Origin: CBDEGR01 sp965237895
GTDB taxonomy: Bacteria > Acidobacteriota > Terriglobia > UBA7540 > JAPUME01
NCBI GenBank assembly: GCA_965237895.1
Contig: CBDEGR010000002.1
Coordinates: 1,488,001-1,552,000, forward strand
Length of the DNA stretch: 64,000 nt
Direction: 5' to 3'
Shown here: piece by piece, positions 34,152-42,281 of the stretch
How the letters are laid out: each line of letters starts with the position of its first letter
Numbering within the stretch: the stretch's first letter is position 1
The notes under the pieces: model-generated
Database searches by the model: none
Told to the model about the DNA's origin: nothing
Seen by the model: the letters and a program-made list of their open reading frames with translations, nothing else
Position numbers and translations under genes: made by a program

Positions 34152-35786
34152 TTAGTACATCCCGCCGCCGCCCGGAGGCATGGGAGGAGCTTTATCCTTA
34201 TCATCTTCCGGGAGTTCGGAGATCAGCGCTTCGGTGGTCAGCATCAGCGAAGCGATGGAGGCAGCATTCTGCAGAGCGCAACGGGTGACCTTGGCCGGAT
34301 CGACGATTCCCCTCTCGATCATGTCCCCGTACTCTTCTTTTTCAGCGTCGAAGCCGTAATTTACAGAAGAATTGGCCCGAACCTTTTCCGCCACCACGGC
34401 GCCCTCATGTCCGGCATTCCGGGCGATGAGCCGCAGTGGCTCTTCAAGAGCGCGCTTGATCAGGTTAACGCCGATCTCTTCGTCCTCGTCGAGCTTCTTC
34501 AGTTTATCGATGGCCGAGGTGAGCCGAAGCAGAGCGACGCCGCCGCCGGGTACAATGCCTTCCTCCACGGCCGCTTTGGTTGCGTGCATGGCGTCTTCGA
34601 CGCGGGCTTTCTTTTCCTTCATTTCGGTTTCGGTCGCAGCCCCGACTTTGATCAGAGCCACGCCGCCGACCAGTTTCGCCAACCGCTCTTGCAGCTTCTC
34701 GCGGTCGTAGTCGGAGGTGGTCTCTTCGACCTGCGTTCGGATCTGTTTGACACGGCCTTCGATGTCGGAAGATTTCCCCCCGCCCTCGACGAGGGTCGTG
34801 TTGTCCTTATCGATGGTGATCTTCTTGATGGTCCCGAGATCGTCTACCTTGACGCTTTCGAGCTTGATGCCCAGATCATCGGAGATTACCTTACCGCCCG
34901 TGAGGATGGCGATGTCTTCGAGCATGGACTTGCGGCGATCGCCGAAGCCGGGAGCTTTGACGGCGGCGCAATGCAGCGTGCCGCGCAGCTTGTTGACCAC
35001 TAGGGTCGCCAACGCCTCCCCTTCGACTTCCTCGGCGATAATCAGGAAGGGTTTGCCGCTCTTGGCGATCTGTTCGAGAAGCGGCAGCAGGTCTTTCATG
35101 TTGGCGATTTTCTTTTCGTGAATCAGGATCAAGGCGTTTTCAAGCGTGCACTCCATCCGCTCCGGGTCGGTGACGAAGTAGGGCGAAAGGTAACCGCGGT
35201 CGAACTGCATGCCTTCGACCACTTCCAAGTTCGTCTCCAGTGTCTTGGACTCTTCGACCGTGATGACACCGTCCTTACCGACCTTCTTCATGGCCTCGGC
35301 GATGATCCTGCCGATGGTTTCGTCGTTGTTGGCCGAAATGGTGCCGACCTGGGCGATCATCTCATCGTCTTTGACGGCGACGGAGATCTTCTGGAGTTGG
35401 CCGACGGCCGCTTCCACGGCCTTGTCGATTCCGCGCTTCAACGCCATCGGATTGGCGCCGGCGGCGACGGTCTTGATTCCGTCGCGAATGACGGCCTGGG
35501 CCAAAACAGTGGCCGTGGTGGTGCCGTCACCGGCGATATCGGAGGTCTTGGAGGCGACCTCGCGAACCATCTGCGCTCCCATGTTTTCCAGACTATCTTT
35601 CAATTCGATCTCTTTTGCGACGGTCACACCGTCTTTGGTAATCGTGGGGGAACCGAATTTCTTGTCCAAGATCACGTTGCGGCCCTTGGGACCGAGCGTG
35701 ATCTTTACGGCGTCGGCCAAGTGGTTCACCCCGCGCAAAATGGCTTGGCGGCTTTCCTCGCCGTGTACGATTTGCTTTGCTGCCAT
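34152..35786 (-). CDS. groEL: Chaperonin GroEL (60 kDa)
   Basis: GroEL is the ATP-driven tetradecameric folding chaperone. The 544-residue sequence has the usual opening (MAAKQIVHGEESRQAILRGV), the ATP-binding TLGPKGRNVILDK, the DGTTTATVLAQAVI motif, the apical-domain RGYLSPYFVTD, and the C-terminal Gly/Met tail (PPGGGGMY). It follows groES on the same strand with a 122-base gap. No mutation of the nucleotide site is seen. The plus-strand open frames over it are shadows. Confidence 0.99.
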   Translation of the reverse strand: MAAKQIVHGEESRQAILRGVNHLADAVKITLGPKGRNVILDKKFGSPTITKDGVTVAKEIELKDSLENMGAQMVREVASKTSDIAGDGTTTATVLAQAVIRDGIKTVAAGANPMALKRGIDKAVEAAVGQLQKISVAVKDDEMIAQVGTISANNDETIGRIIAEAMKKVGKDGVITVEESKTLETNLEVVEGMQFDRGYLSPYFVTDPERMECTLENALILIHEKKIANMKDLLPLLEQIAKSGKPFLIIAEEVEGEALATLVVNKLRGTLHCAAVKAPGFGDRRKSMLEDIAILTGGKVISDDLGIKLESVKVDDLGTIKKITIDKDNTTLVEGGGKSSDIEGRVKQIRTQVEETTSDYDREKLQERLAKLVGGVALIKVGAATETEMKEKKARVEDAMHATKAAVEEGIVPGGGVALLRLTSAIDKLKKLDEDEEIGVNLIKRALEEPLRLIARNAGHEGAVVAEKVRANSSVNYGFDAEKEEYGDMIERGIVDPAKVTRCALQNAASIASLMLTTEALISELPEDDKDKAPPMPPGGGGMY

Positions 35787-35908
35787 CTAAAACCTCCTAA
35801 TCTTTAATGTCTTTCAATTCCTATTCCTGCCGTGCCCGTGACGGGCAAACACAGGTTTACAAATTTTGAAAATTAATTCCGTTCGACCTTTTGCGGCCGG
35901 AGGGAAGA

Positions 35909-36202
35909 TTAATTTTTCTCCAGCACTCCCAAGACTTCATCTTCCCGGAGAATCAGGAGTTCTTCGTCCGAGATCTTGATCTCCGTCCCCGAATACTTGC
36001 CGAAGAGAATCCGTTCACCGGTCTTCACATCCAGAGGAATGACCTTTCCTTCTTCCGTTTTCTTGCCCCCGCCGACGGCAACGACTTCGCCTTCCTGGGG
36101 TTTCTCTTTGGCGGTATCGGGAATGATGATGCCGCTTTTTTTGCTTTCTTGCTCTTCGATTCTCCTGACCAAGAGCCGGTCATGAAGAGGACGTACGCTC
36201 AT
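35909..36202 (-). CDS. groES: Co-chaperonin GroES (10 kDa)
   Basis: GroES caps the GroEL ring. I choose the ATG at 36200-36202 (MSVRPLHDRLLVRRIEEQES), giving 97 residues, the normal length. The family sequence PDTAKEKPQEGEVVAVGGG and the mobile-loop region (ESKKSGIIIPD) are intact, as is GTEIKISDEELLILREDEVL. The frame extends upstream to 36304, which is not family-like and overlaps the control region. It is the first gene of the groESL operon. Confidence 0.98.
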   Translation of the reverse strand: MSVRPLHDRLLVRRIEEQESKKSGIIIPDTAKEKPQEGEVVAVGGGKKTEEGKVIPLDVKTGERILFGKYSGTEIKISDEELLILREDEVLGVLEKN

Positions 36203-36308
36203 ACAGGAATCTCCTTTCTTAGGAACATCTGTTGGTCCGATTGGCGTGATTGGTAGCCTCCCGCCGAAGTGACCCTCCCAGCCCTCAAATAGCGAGAAAT
36301 TCAAAAAT

Positions 36309-36335
36309 TTAGCACTCGGAAGGTCGAACTGCTAA
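36309..36335 (-). promoter_or_regulatory. CIRCE operator (HrcA-binding), one arm degenerate
   Basis: TTAGCACTC - nine bases - AACTGCTAA. The perfect CIRCE is TTAGCACTC-N9-GAGTGCTAA; the right arm differs at two positions. It overlaps the -10 of the groES promoter, as expected for repression of heat-shock transcription by HrcA. No hrcA gene lies in this window. Confidence 0.85.
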
Positions 36336-36362
36336 TTTAAATGAAAAGGGGGAGATTGTCAA
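36334..36362 (-). promoter_or_regulatory. sigma70 promoter of groESL
   Basis: Read on the minus strand: TTGACA (plus-strand 36357-36362), 17-base spacer, TAAATT (36334-36339). The -10 overlaps the CIRCE by two bases. Confidence 0.8.
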
Positions 36363-36533
36363 TAGGGGAATCGCTCGGGAAGGTGGAGTGCCGGGTTTTT
36401 GGGAGCTCTATGTGGCTGCGGTTCAATGAGTTAAAGAATGGGGCGAGCGAGCCGTACTTTATCCTCATTCTGCTTCCCACCCACGCCGGCATTCCGGGTT
36501 AGAATACCAGCCTCGAATTCAAAGTGAGTCGCT

Positions 36534-37376
36534 ATGGTTTTTGATCTTGAATCCAACCCGCCGCTTCTGAACCACCCTTTCATACGGTTGGTTGAGGTCA
36601 CGAAGTCCTTCCGGGATGAGACGGCGAAGGGCGGCCTCCGGGTTCTTGACCGGGTAAGCTTCGAGGTCGAACGCGGCGAGACGGTCGTCATCCTGGGTCG
36701 AAGCGGGGTGGGAAAGAGCGTCACGTTGAAGCACGTGCTGGGTTTTCTTCTGCCGGATTCCGGCAGCGTCTGGGTGGACGGGCTGGAGGTCTCGGAGATG
36801 AGCGAGGCCGAGTTATTTGAAATTCGCCGAAAAGTCACGATGGTCTTTCAATCCGGAGCGCTGTTCGATTCGCTCACGGTGGGCGAAAACATCGCCTTCC
36901 CTCTTCGCGAGAAGAGGAATTTGAAGGAAGAGGAGATCCATCAGCGCGTCCGAGAGCTGATGGTCCAGGTAGACCTGCCCGACCCGTCCCACCTGGCCGA
37001 CCAAATGCCTTCCGATTTGAGTACCGGGATGAAGCGCGCCATCGCCATCGCGCGCGCCTTGGCTGCCGAGCCGGAGGCCATCCTTTACGACGAGCCGACA
37101 ACCATGGTGGACCCCCTCATGGGGCAGACCCTGGCCGACTTGATGCTCAAGCTCAAGGAGCGGATGCGGCTCACTTCCCTGATCGTTACCCATGATACGA
37201 AGCTTGCCCGGAAGTTGGCCGACCGCGTCGTTTTCCTTGTGGACGGGAAGGTTGCCTTCTTTGGAACCGTCGCCCAATTGGAAACACTTCCGCACGAACT
37301 CATTCGGGAATTCATCGAACGGGGCGGGGTCTCTCTCCTTGATTCTTCTTCAGGGCTTCCCGGAAGGAAAATTTAA
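36534..37376 (+). CDS. Second MlaF-like ABC ATPase with altered signature
   Basis: A 280-residue ATPase of the MlaF/Ttg2A group: Walker A GRSGVGKSV, MVFQSGALFDSLTVGENIAF (Q-loop with the MlaF hallmark) and LIVTHDTKLARKLADR (H-loop). Two motifs are unusual. The signature is LSTGMKRAIAIARALA, with Thr in place of the second residue's Gly neighbour in LSGGM, and the D-loop is YDEPTTMVDPLMG, with Met-Val replacing Gly-Leu. It may therefore partner with a different permease or be a slow ATPase. Unlike the first mlaF (12357) it has no permease beside it. It is divergent from groES. Start at ATG 36534 gives the usual length. Confidence 0.88.
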   Translation: MVFDLESNPPLLNHPFIRLVEVTKSFRDETAKGGLRVLDRVSFEVERGETVVILGRSGVGKSVTLKHVLGFLLPDSGSVWVDGLEVSEMSEAELFEIRRKVTMVFQSGALFDSLTVGENIAFPLREKRNLKEEEIHQRVRELMVQVDLPDPSHLADQMPSDLSTGMKRAIAIARALAAEPEAILYDEPTTMVDPLMGQTLADLMLKLKERMRLTSLIVTHDTKLARKLADRVVFLVDGKVAFFGTVAQLETLPHELIREFIERGGVSLLDSSSGLPGRKI

Positions 37377-37383
37377 AGGATCG

Positions 37384-38209
37384 TCACCTTCGCTTCGATT
37401 TTCCCGGGCGTCCAGCTGGGGACTTTCTCCCTCTTGAAGATTTGCTCGTCTGCTTTTCAGCGACTAGAATAAGCTCGCGGGAACCCAGTTGGAACGGTTC
37501 TTCCTTCACAGATTCAAAGAGCGTCAGTGTGTGGAACCCCGCCGCGCGGAGCATACGTTGGATTTCCTCCGTCGTGAAGACCCACTGTGAGCCGTTCCGG
37601 GTTTCGGATTTGCCGTTGCAGATAAAGGTGTAGGCGGTATCCAGGCGGCTATCCGTTGTAAGGTAGTGATTTTCCACTTTCATAAGGATGTCGCCGACTT
37701 TCCACTTCGGGTTCGTTTCAAGGTGCGGCAACAGGCATTCGGCCGCGATTTTCGGTATTGATGACAAACCGGGAGCGGGGCTTGAGCACCGCGCGAAGCG
37801 AAGAGAGAAACGCCGCGGTGCCTTCCGCGTCGAAGTAGCCGAAACTGTTTCCCATACAGAAAGCGCCGTCGAAGCCGGACGCCACTCGCAGGCGGCACAT
37901 ATCTTGGCGGAGCCACTTTACCGAGAGGCCCTGCGTCTTCGCCTGACTCCGAGCCTCCTCGAGAAATTCCTGCGAGATGTCCAGGCCCGTCAAGGAGTAC
38001 CCGCGGCGGGCCAGTTCCACCGAGAGGCGGCCGTTACCGCAGGGAACGTCCAGCAGTCAGGCGCCCGGGCGGGGGCGAAGAATCTTTTCGAGAAAATCAG
38101 CTTCCGCTTGGGTCTGTTCCGGCGTGATCGCATTCCGCCACAGATCGAGCGCCACGCCGTGAATGAATCCTCGATACCAATTTTTTGCCGTACTTCTTTT
38201 CGTTTGCAT
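37384..38209 (-). pseudogene. Class I SAM-dependent methyltransferase, interrupted
   Basis: The minus-strand frame from ATG 38209 reads as a family of small methyltransferases: WYRGFIHGVALDLWRNAITP, then the SAM motif LLDVPCGNGRLSVELARRGY, GNSFGYFD and LKPRSRFVINT. It is broken twice. An in-frame TGA at 38057-38059 lies just before the SAM motif (simplest origin: CGA). A frameshift occurs at the A-run at plus-strand 37749-37752; removing one A rejoins the frame to KIAAECLLPHLETNPKWKVG and the C-terminal domain, which ends at 37384. The intact protein would be about 270 residues. Substrate unknown. A 48-base stretch of its 5' part is duplicated in inverse orientation at 40271. Confidence 0.85.
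38108..38155 (-). repeat. 48-bp segment duplicated in inverse orientation at 40271
   Basis: Within the methyltransferase. 48 bases match 40271-40318 on the other strand with a single C/T difference. The repeat encodes VALDLWRN(A/V)ITPEQTQ. Confidence 0.85.
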
Positions 38210-38242
38210 TCGAATTCAACCATGCCGTTTCCGACGAGCCGA

Positions 38243-39226
38243 TTACGCTTCGAACAGAGAGCGGACGAAGTCGGCGGGACTAAAGGGAAGCAGGTCTTCC
38301 ATGTTTTCTCCCACGCCGATAAAACGAATCGGCAGGCCCAGTTCCTGCGCAATGGCCACTACAACGCCGCCTTTGGCCGTCCCGTCGAGCTTGGTGAGCA
38401 GGATGCCGGTGACGCCGATTTTTTCGATAAACTGCCGGGCCTGCGCCAACCCGTTCTGTCCCGTGGTGGCGTCCATGACCAGCAGGATTTCATGCGGCGC
38501 TCCGGGGACTTCGCGGCCCGCCACGCGGCACATCTTGGCCAGTTCGGCCATGAGGTTATGTTTGGTGTGCAGACGGCCTGCCGTGTCGACGATGACGGGA
38601 TTGCCTCCCCGGCTGCGTGCGGCGGCGAGGGCGTCGAAGACCACGGCCGAGGGGTCGGCTCCGGATTTCTGTGTGATGACCTCCACACCCAACCGATCGG
38701 CCCAAATCTGAAGCTGCTCGACGGCGGCGGCGCGGAAGGTATCGGCGGCGGCCAGGACCGGCTTCCGGCCTTCAGCCTGATAGACGCGGGCCAGCTTGGC
38801 GATGCTGGTCGTCTTTCCAACCCCGTTGACTCCCACGACGAAAATCACCTCGGGCGCGAGGGAGACGCTCCCGCTTCGGTTCGCAGGCGCTCCTTTTTCT
38901 TGATGGGTTTCTTGGTGAGGCGCTTCCAGCATCCGAAGGATCTGCTGCTCGATCGCAGGGCGGAGTTCGGATGGCTCCTGAAGCTGCCGCCGTCGGACCT
39001 GTTCCCGGATGTTTCCCAGGATTTCCTGTGTGGTCTTCACGCCGAGGTCCGCGACCAGGAGCGTTGCCTCCAACTCCTCCAACATGGCGTCATCGACGGA
39101 GGAACCTGTTTGCGCCACCTCTTCGAGCCGCTCTACGAGCTGGGCTTTGGTGGAGCGGACGGCTTTGCGGAGCCGGTCGAACAGTCCCGGGGAGTCCTTT
39201 TCAGAACCGAAGAGGGTTTGGACCAT
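38243..39226 (-). CDS. ftsY: Signal recognition particle receptor FtsY
   Basis: FtsY is the SRP receptor GTPase that brings ribosome-nascent chain complexes to the Sec translocon. The 327-residue protein has the compact N domain (KAQLVERLEEVAQTGSSVDD, AMLEELEATLLVADLGVKTT) and the NG GTPase: G1 VVGVNGVGKTTSIAKLA, DTFRAAAVEQLQIWADR, G3 VDTAGRLHTKHNLM, TKLDGTAKGG (G4) and GVGENMEDLLPF. The N-terminal acidic A domain is almost absent, common outside enterobacteria. It starts at ATG 39226 and is 33 bases from the broken methyltransferase start on the same strand. Confidence 0.97.
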   Translation of the reverse strand: MVQTLFGSEKDSPGLFDRLRKAVRSTKAQLVERLEEVAQTGSSVDDAMLEELEATLLVADLGVKTTQEILGNIREQVRRRQLQEPSELRPAIEQQILRMLEAPHQETHQEKGAPANRSGSVSLAPEVIFVVGVNGVGKTTSIAKLARVYQAEGRKPVLAAADTFRAAAVEQLQIWADRLGVEVITQKSGADPSAVVFDALAAARSRGGNPVIVDTAGRLHTKHNLMAELAKMCRVAGREVPGAPHEILLVMDATTGQNGLAQARQFIEKIGVTGILLTKLDGTAKGGVVVAIAQELGLPIRFIGVGENMEDLLPFSPADFVRSLFEA

Positions 39227-39341
39227 GATAAGGGATTCTATCGGTTGGCGGCGTTTTCGCCAAGGGTCCCGGGGAAGAGGGGCGGAGGAAAGAGCGGTCC
39301 AGGGAAAGTATGTTGAGGGGGAAGATGTATCAGAAGATGGA

Positions 39342-40268
39342 TCAGGGGACTTCGATGACGGCCTTTCTGCGGATTTCCCATTTGGAGAGTTTCCCCTCCT
39401 CGTAGGCTTGGCAGAGGGTCTGGACGGGCCGGGCGTCGTACTTCTTAATGACCAAGCTGCGAAGAATTTCCAGCGCTTTGTGGAATTCCCGGGCCGCCTG
39501 GTAGGGGCGGTCCGAGATGATGGCGTCGAAGGTATCGGCCACAGCGATAATTCGCGGCATCATCGGGATCTGATCGCCTTGGATGCCGTCGGGATAGCCG
39601 GAGCCGTTCAAGGCTTCGTGGTGCCAACGGATGCCGGGCAACATTTCGCTGAGTTGTTTGACCGGATGGACGATGTCGTAACCCATCACGGGGTGCTGCT
39701 TCATCAGATCGAATTCCTCCTCCGTCAGTTTTCCGGGCTTGTTGAGTACCCGGTCTTCCACTCCGATTTTTCCCACGTCGTGGAGCACCGCGGAGATGCG
39801 GATTTTGTTGACCTCTTCTTCCTCCAGTTCCATCTCCAGGGCGATAATCACGGAATATTCGGAGACCCGCGCGGAGTGACCTTTCGTGTAGGGGTCCTTG
39901 GCGTCCACCGCGGCGGCGATCATCGACAACGAATCCATAAAGAGCAGCCGATTCTGCTCAACCGCCGACTTGATGTCGTGAATATATTTTTGAGTGTCCC
40001 CGGCCATCTGGTTGAAGGTCTGCGCCAACTCGCCGATTTCCGTTCGGCTGCGGACGTCGGCCCGGCAGGAGAAGTCCCGTTGCGCCAGGGAGTGGGCCAC
40101 GCCGGTAAGGTCGTCGATGGGCCGGGTGATGGTTTTGGCGGAGAAGAGACCAACCACCAGACTCAGCGCCACCACCAAAATACCCAGTTGCAGGCTGGCG
40201 TTCCTCATCTGCTCAACCGTATAGTAGGCCTCCCTCAGCTTCTTCTGGACGATGACGCCCCAACCCAA
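39342..40268 (-). CDS. HD-GYP cyclic-di-GMP phosphodiesterase, 5'-truncated
   Basis: The 308-residue remaining part has a transmembrane helix (LGILVVALSLVVGLFSAKT), a HAMP domain (TRPIDDLTGVAHSLAQRDFS) and a complete HD-GYP domain: HDVGKIGV, then HHEALNGSGYPDGIQGDQIP and VADTFDAIISDRPYQ. Such proteins hydrolyse c-di-GMP. The sequence opens in mid-domain: QLGWGVIVQKK is the end of an extracytoplasmic Cache-type sensor domain, and the frame starts only at a TTG. Its upstream edge coincides with the start of the 48-bp repeat at 40271, so the sensor was lost by recombination. The surviving part may still be expressed as an unregulated enzyme. Confidence 0.82.
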   Translation of the reverse strand: MGWGVIVQKKLREAYYTVEQMRNASLQLGILVVALSLVVGLFSAKTITRPIDDLTGVAHSLAQRDFSCRADVRSRTEIGELAQTFNQMAGDTQKYIHDIKSAVEQNRLLFMDSLSMIAAAVDAKDPYTKGHSARVSEYSVIIALEMELEEEEVNKIRISAVLHDVGKIGVEDRVLNKPGKLTEEEFDLMKQHPVMGYDIVHPVKQLSEMLPGIRWHHEALNGSGYPDGIQGDQIPMMPRIIAVADTFDAIISDRPYQAAREFHKALEILRSLVIKKYDARPVQTLCQAYEEGKLSKWEIRRKAVIEVP

Positions 40269-40270
40269 CT

Positions 40271-40318
40271 GTGGCGCTCGATCTGTGGCGGAATGTGATC
40301 ACGCCGGAACAGACCCAA
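40271..40318 (+). repeat. 48-bp inverse duplicate of the methyltransferase 5' segment
   Basis: Same sequence as 38108-38155 in reverse orientation, one mismatch. The plus-strand frame continues as VALDLWRNVITPEQTQMVYG to a stop at 40396, a hybrid with no recognised 3' part. It marks the truncation edge of the HD-GYP gene. Confidence 0.85.
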
Positions 40319-40410
40319 ATGGTATACGGTACGGAAGTACTGAGCGTGGAGTCCCTCGAAGGGCGCAGAGCGGACCTCCGAGTGCGGAAAAGCTAAATTT
40401 TATGTGTGAG

Positions 40411-40971
40411 TTACGAGAAGGCGTCGGGCGGGTAGTGGGCGATTTTCCGGTACTCGGCCCCCTGCGGGTGCAGCCTGCTTTCAATCAGGGAGAACTGACT
40501 TACCTGAAGGCGCCCCAGGCTGGGGCTGTGAGTGGCAGAGAGTTCCTTGGCAAGGTCCGGCTGGGATTGAGGGAAGCGAAAACGCGCCAGGGTAAGGTGC
40601 GGCTTGAAGGGACGGGCCTCGGGAGGGAATCCCACCGCTTGCAGGGATTTCTCCACCTCGGTTGCGAGGGCGGCGAGAGGTTCCCCTCCTTCAATGCCCG
40701 CCCAGAGTACGCGGGGCCGCCGGGAATTCGGGAAGAAGCCGAATCCTTTCACTTCTACGGAAAAGGCGTCAAAGCGGGGAACCTGGGAAAGGGACGCGGT
40801 TACTTGGCCGGTTTGCTCTTCGGAAAGCTCACCCAGGAATTTCAGCGTTAAATGAATCCCCTCAGGCCGAACCCAGCGACCTCCCTGGGCCGCTCTCTTC
40901 ATCTTTTCCTGCCGAATTCGCAGTTCCGCTTTGAGGTTTTCGGGAAGGTCGACGGCAACGAAGGTGCGCAT
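40411..40971 (-). CDS. thpR: RNA 2',3'-cyclic phosphodiesterase (ThpR/2H family)
   Basis: A member of the 2H phosphoesterase family that opens 2',3'-cyclic phosphates on RNA ends. The 186-residue protein from ATG 40971 (MRTFVAVDLPENLK) has the two H-x-T-x motifs: HLTLKFLGEL and HLTLARFRF, correctly spaced. The frame runs open to 41073 but that extension is not family-like. It starts 8 bases after the cinA stop, so the two are co-transcribed. An RNA ligase of the RtcB type is encoded elsewhere in this window, giving two RNA-end enzymes, although they are not neighbours. Confidence 0.92.
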   Translation of the reverse strand: MRTFVAVDLPENLKAELRIRQEKMKRAAQGGRWVRPEGIHLTLKFLGELSEEQTGQVTASLSQVPRFDAFSVEVKGFGFFPNSRRPRVLWAGIEGGEPLAALATEVEKSLQAVGFPPEARPFKPHLTLARFRFPQSQPDLAKELSATHSPSLGRLQVSQFSLIESRLHPQGAEYRKIAHYPPDAFS

Positions 40972-40979
40972 AACGGCTG

Positions 40980-42215
40980 TTAGTTGAGCAGACGCCGGCG
41001 GAGTTTTTCGAGCGCGGTCTGAGAGGCGATTCCCTGGATTCGGTCGCGGTCCCCGGGAAAGCGGTATTCGCACGCCTCGGCGCCGCCCTCGTCGGCCAAC
41101 GCAATAAAGACCGTACCGATGGGTCTCTTGTTGACGCCGCCTTCCGGCCCGGCGAGGCCCGTCACGGCCAAGCCGAGTGAAGCACGGGCCGTGCGCCGAA
41201 TCGATTCGGCCAGGGCCTTGGCAACTTCAATGCTTGCAGCGCCGTGTACTTCGAGCACCCGGGGCGGAACGCCGCCCAGGTCCGTTTTCAAGTCGTTGCT
41301 GTAGCACACCACCCCGCCCGTGAAATAGCGGGAGCTGCCCGGCACGCCGGTCATTCTATACGCGATTCGGCCCCCGGTGCAACCTTCGGCGACGGCCAGC
41401 GTCTTTTTCCGGGATTTGAGAAGGTTCCCGACCACCGCCTCCAAGGTTTCTCCCTGACGGGTAAAGATGGCCTCGCCCAGTGCCGATTCGATCTTTCCAC
41501 CCAGTTCATCGAGATGCTTTTCGGCCTCTTTTTCATTCTGCCCGGTCGCCCGGAGGTGAATCTCGATTTCACCGGGTGAGGCCAGAATCGTCGTGACCGG
41601 GTTCTGATAGGGGGTGTAGAGCGGCGCAATCCGTTCGTCCACCTCCGACTCCGGCATCCCGGCCACTTTATAGACGCGCGTCACCAGCCTTCGCCCCGTG
41701 ACGAGCCGGGCCAGCCGTTCCAGGCACGCGATTTCAAACAGGGGTTTCAGCTCGCGGGGCGGGCCGGGAAGCAGAATGATCTGGACGCCGTCCTGCTCCA
41801 TCCGCAGTCCCGGTGCAGTTCCCCGGCGGTTCTCCAACCACTCGGCGCCTTCCGGTACCTGAGCTTGCCGCAGATTGCGCGCCGCCATCTTCCTGCCGAG
41901 GTGCCGGAACATCTCTTCGATTTGCCGCCGTACCTCCTCGTCCTGATGCAGCGGCCGTTCGAGGACCTGGGCAAAAACATCGCGCGTGACGTCGTCTTCG
42001 GTCGGTCCCAGCCCGCCGGTGGCGATGATCAAGCCGGACCGCTTCAGGGCGGCGCGGATGACGTCGGCCAGCCGAGCACGGTCATCACCGACGATCGTTT
42101 TTAAGCGTACTTCGATTCCGAGTGCATTCAGTCGGTCGGTAAGATAGAGCGAGTTGGTATCCACCCGGTGCGGGGTGAGCAGCTCGGAGCCGACGGCAAT
42201 GATCTCTGCGTCCAT
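40980..42215 (-). CDS. cinA: CinA-family protein (competence/damage-inducible, MoCF and PncC domains)
   Basis: A 411-residue CinA from ATG 42215. The N-terminal molybdopterin-binding-like domain (MDAEIIAVGSELLTPHRVDT, GGLGPTEDDVTRDVF) is followed by a C-terminal PncC-type domain (LKSRKKTLAVAEGCTGGRIA, GGVVCYSNDLK, LGLAVTGLAGPEGG) typical of nicotinamide-nucleotide amidase. The family removes NMN from ligase by-products; both halves look catalytic. Its neighbours are thpR downstream and the NHL/IPT protein upstream, all on the same strand, forming a run of housekeeping genes that starts at rimO. Confidence 0.93.
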   Translation of the reverse strand: MDAEIIAVGSELLTPHRVDTNSLYLTDRLNALGIEVRLKTIVGDDRARLADVIRAALKRSGLIIATGGLGPTEDDVTRDVFAQVLERPLHQDEEVRRQIEEMFRHLGRKMAARNLRQAQVPEGAEWLENRRGTAPGLRMEQDGVQIILLPGPPRELKPLFEIACLERLARLVTGRRLVTRVYKVAGMPESEVDERIAPLYTPYQNPVTTILASPGEIEIHLRATGQNEKEAEKHLDELGGKIESALGEAIFTRQGETLEAVVGNLLKSRKKTLAVAEGCTGGRIAYRMTGVPGSSRYFTGGVVCYSNDLKTDLGGVPPRVLEVHGAASIEVAKALAESIRRTARASLGLAVTGLAGPEGGVNKRPIGTVFIALADEGGAEACEYRFPGDRDRIQGIASQTALEKLRRRLLN

Positions 42216-42281
42216 ATCGTTTGGAACCCTTGGAAAACGGAGAACTACGAGGAGCAATGGGAGTCTACCAGTGAAGGGGCG

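Noticed and set aside
34116..35807. Several plus-strand frames over groEL/groES (up to 295 codons)
   Set aside because: Shadows of highly biased codon use in groEL.
38163..38711. Plus-strand frames over ftsY and the methyltransferase (up to 542 codons)
   Set aside because: ftsY and the methyltransferase have recognisable motifs on the minus strand; the plus frames are mirrors.
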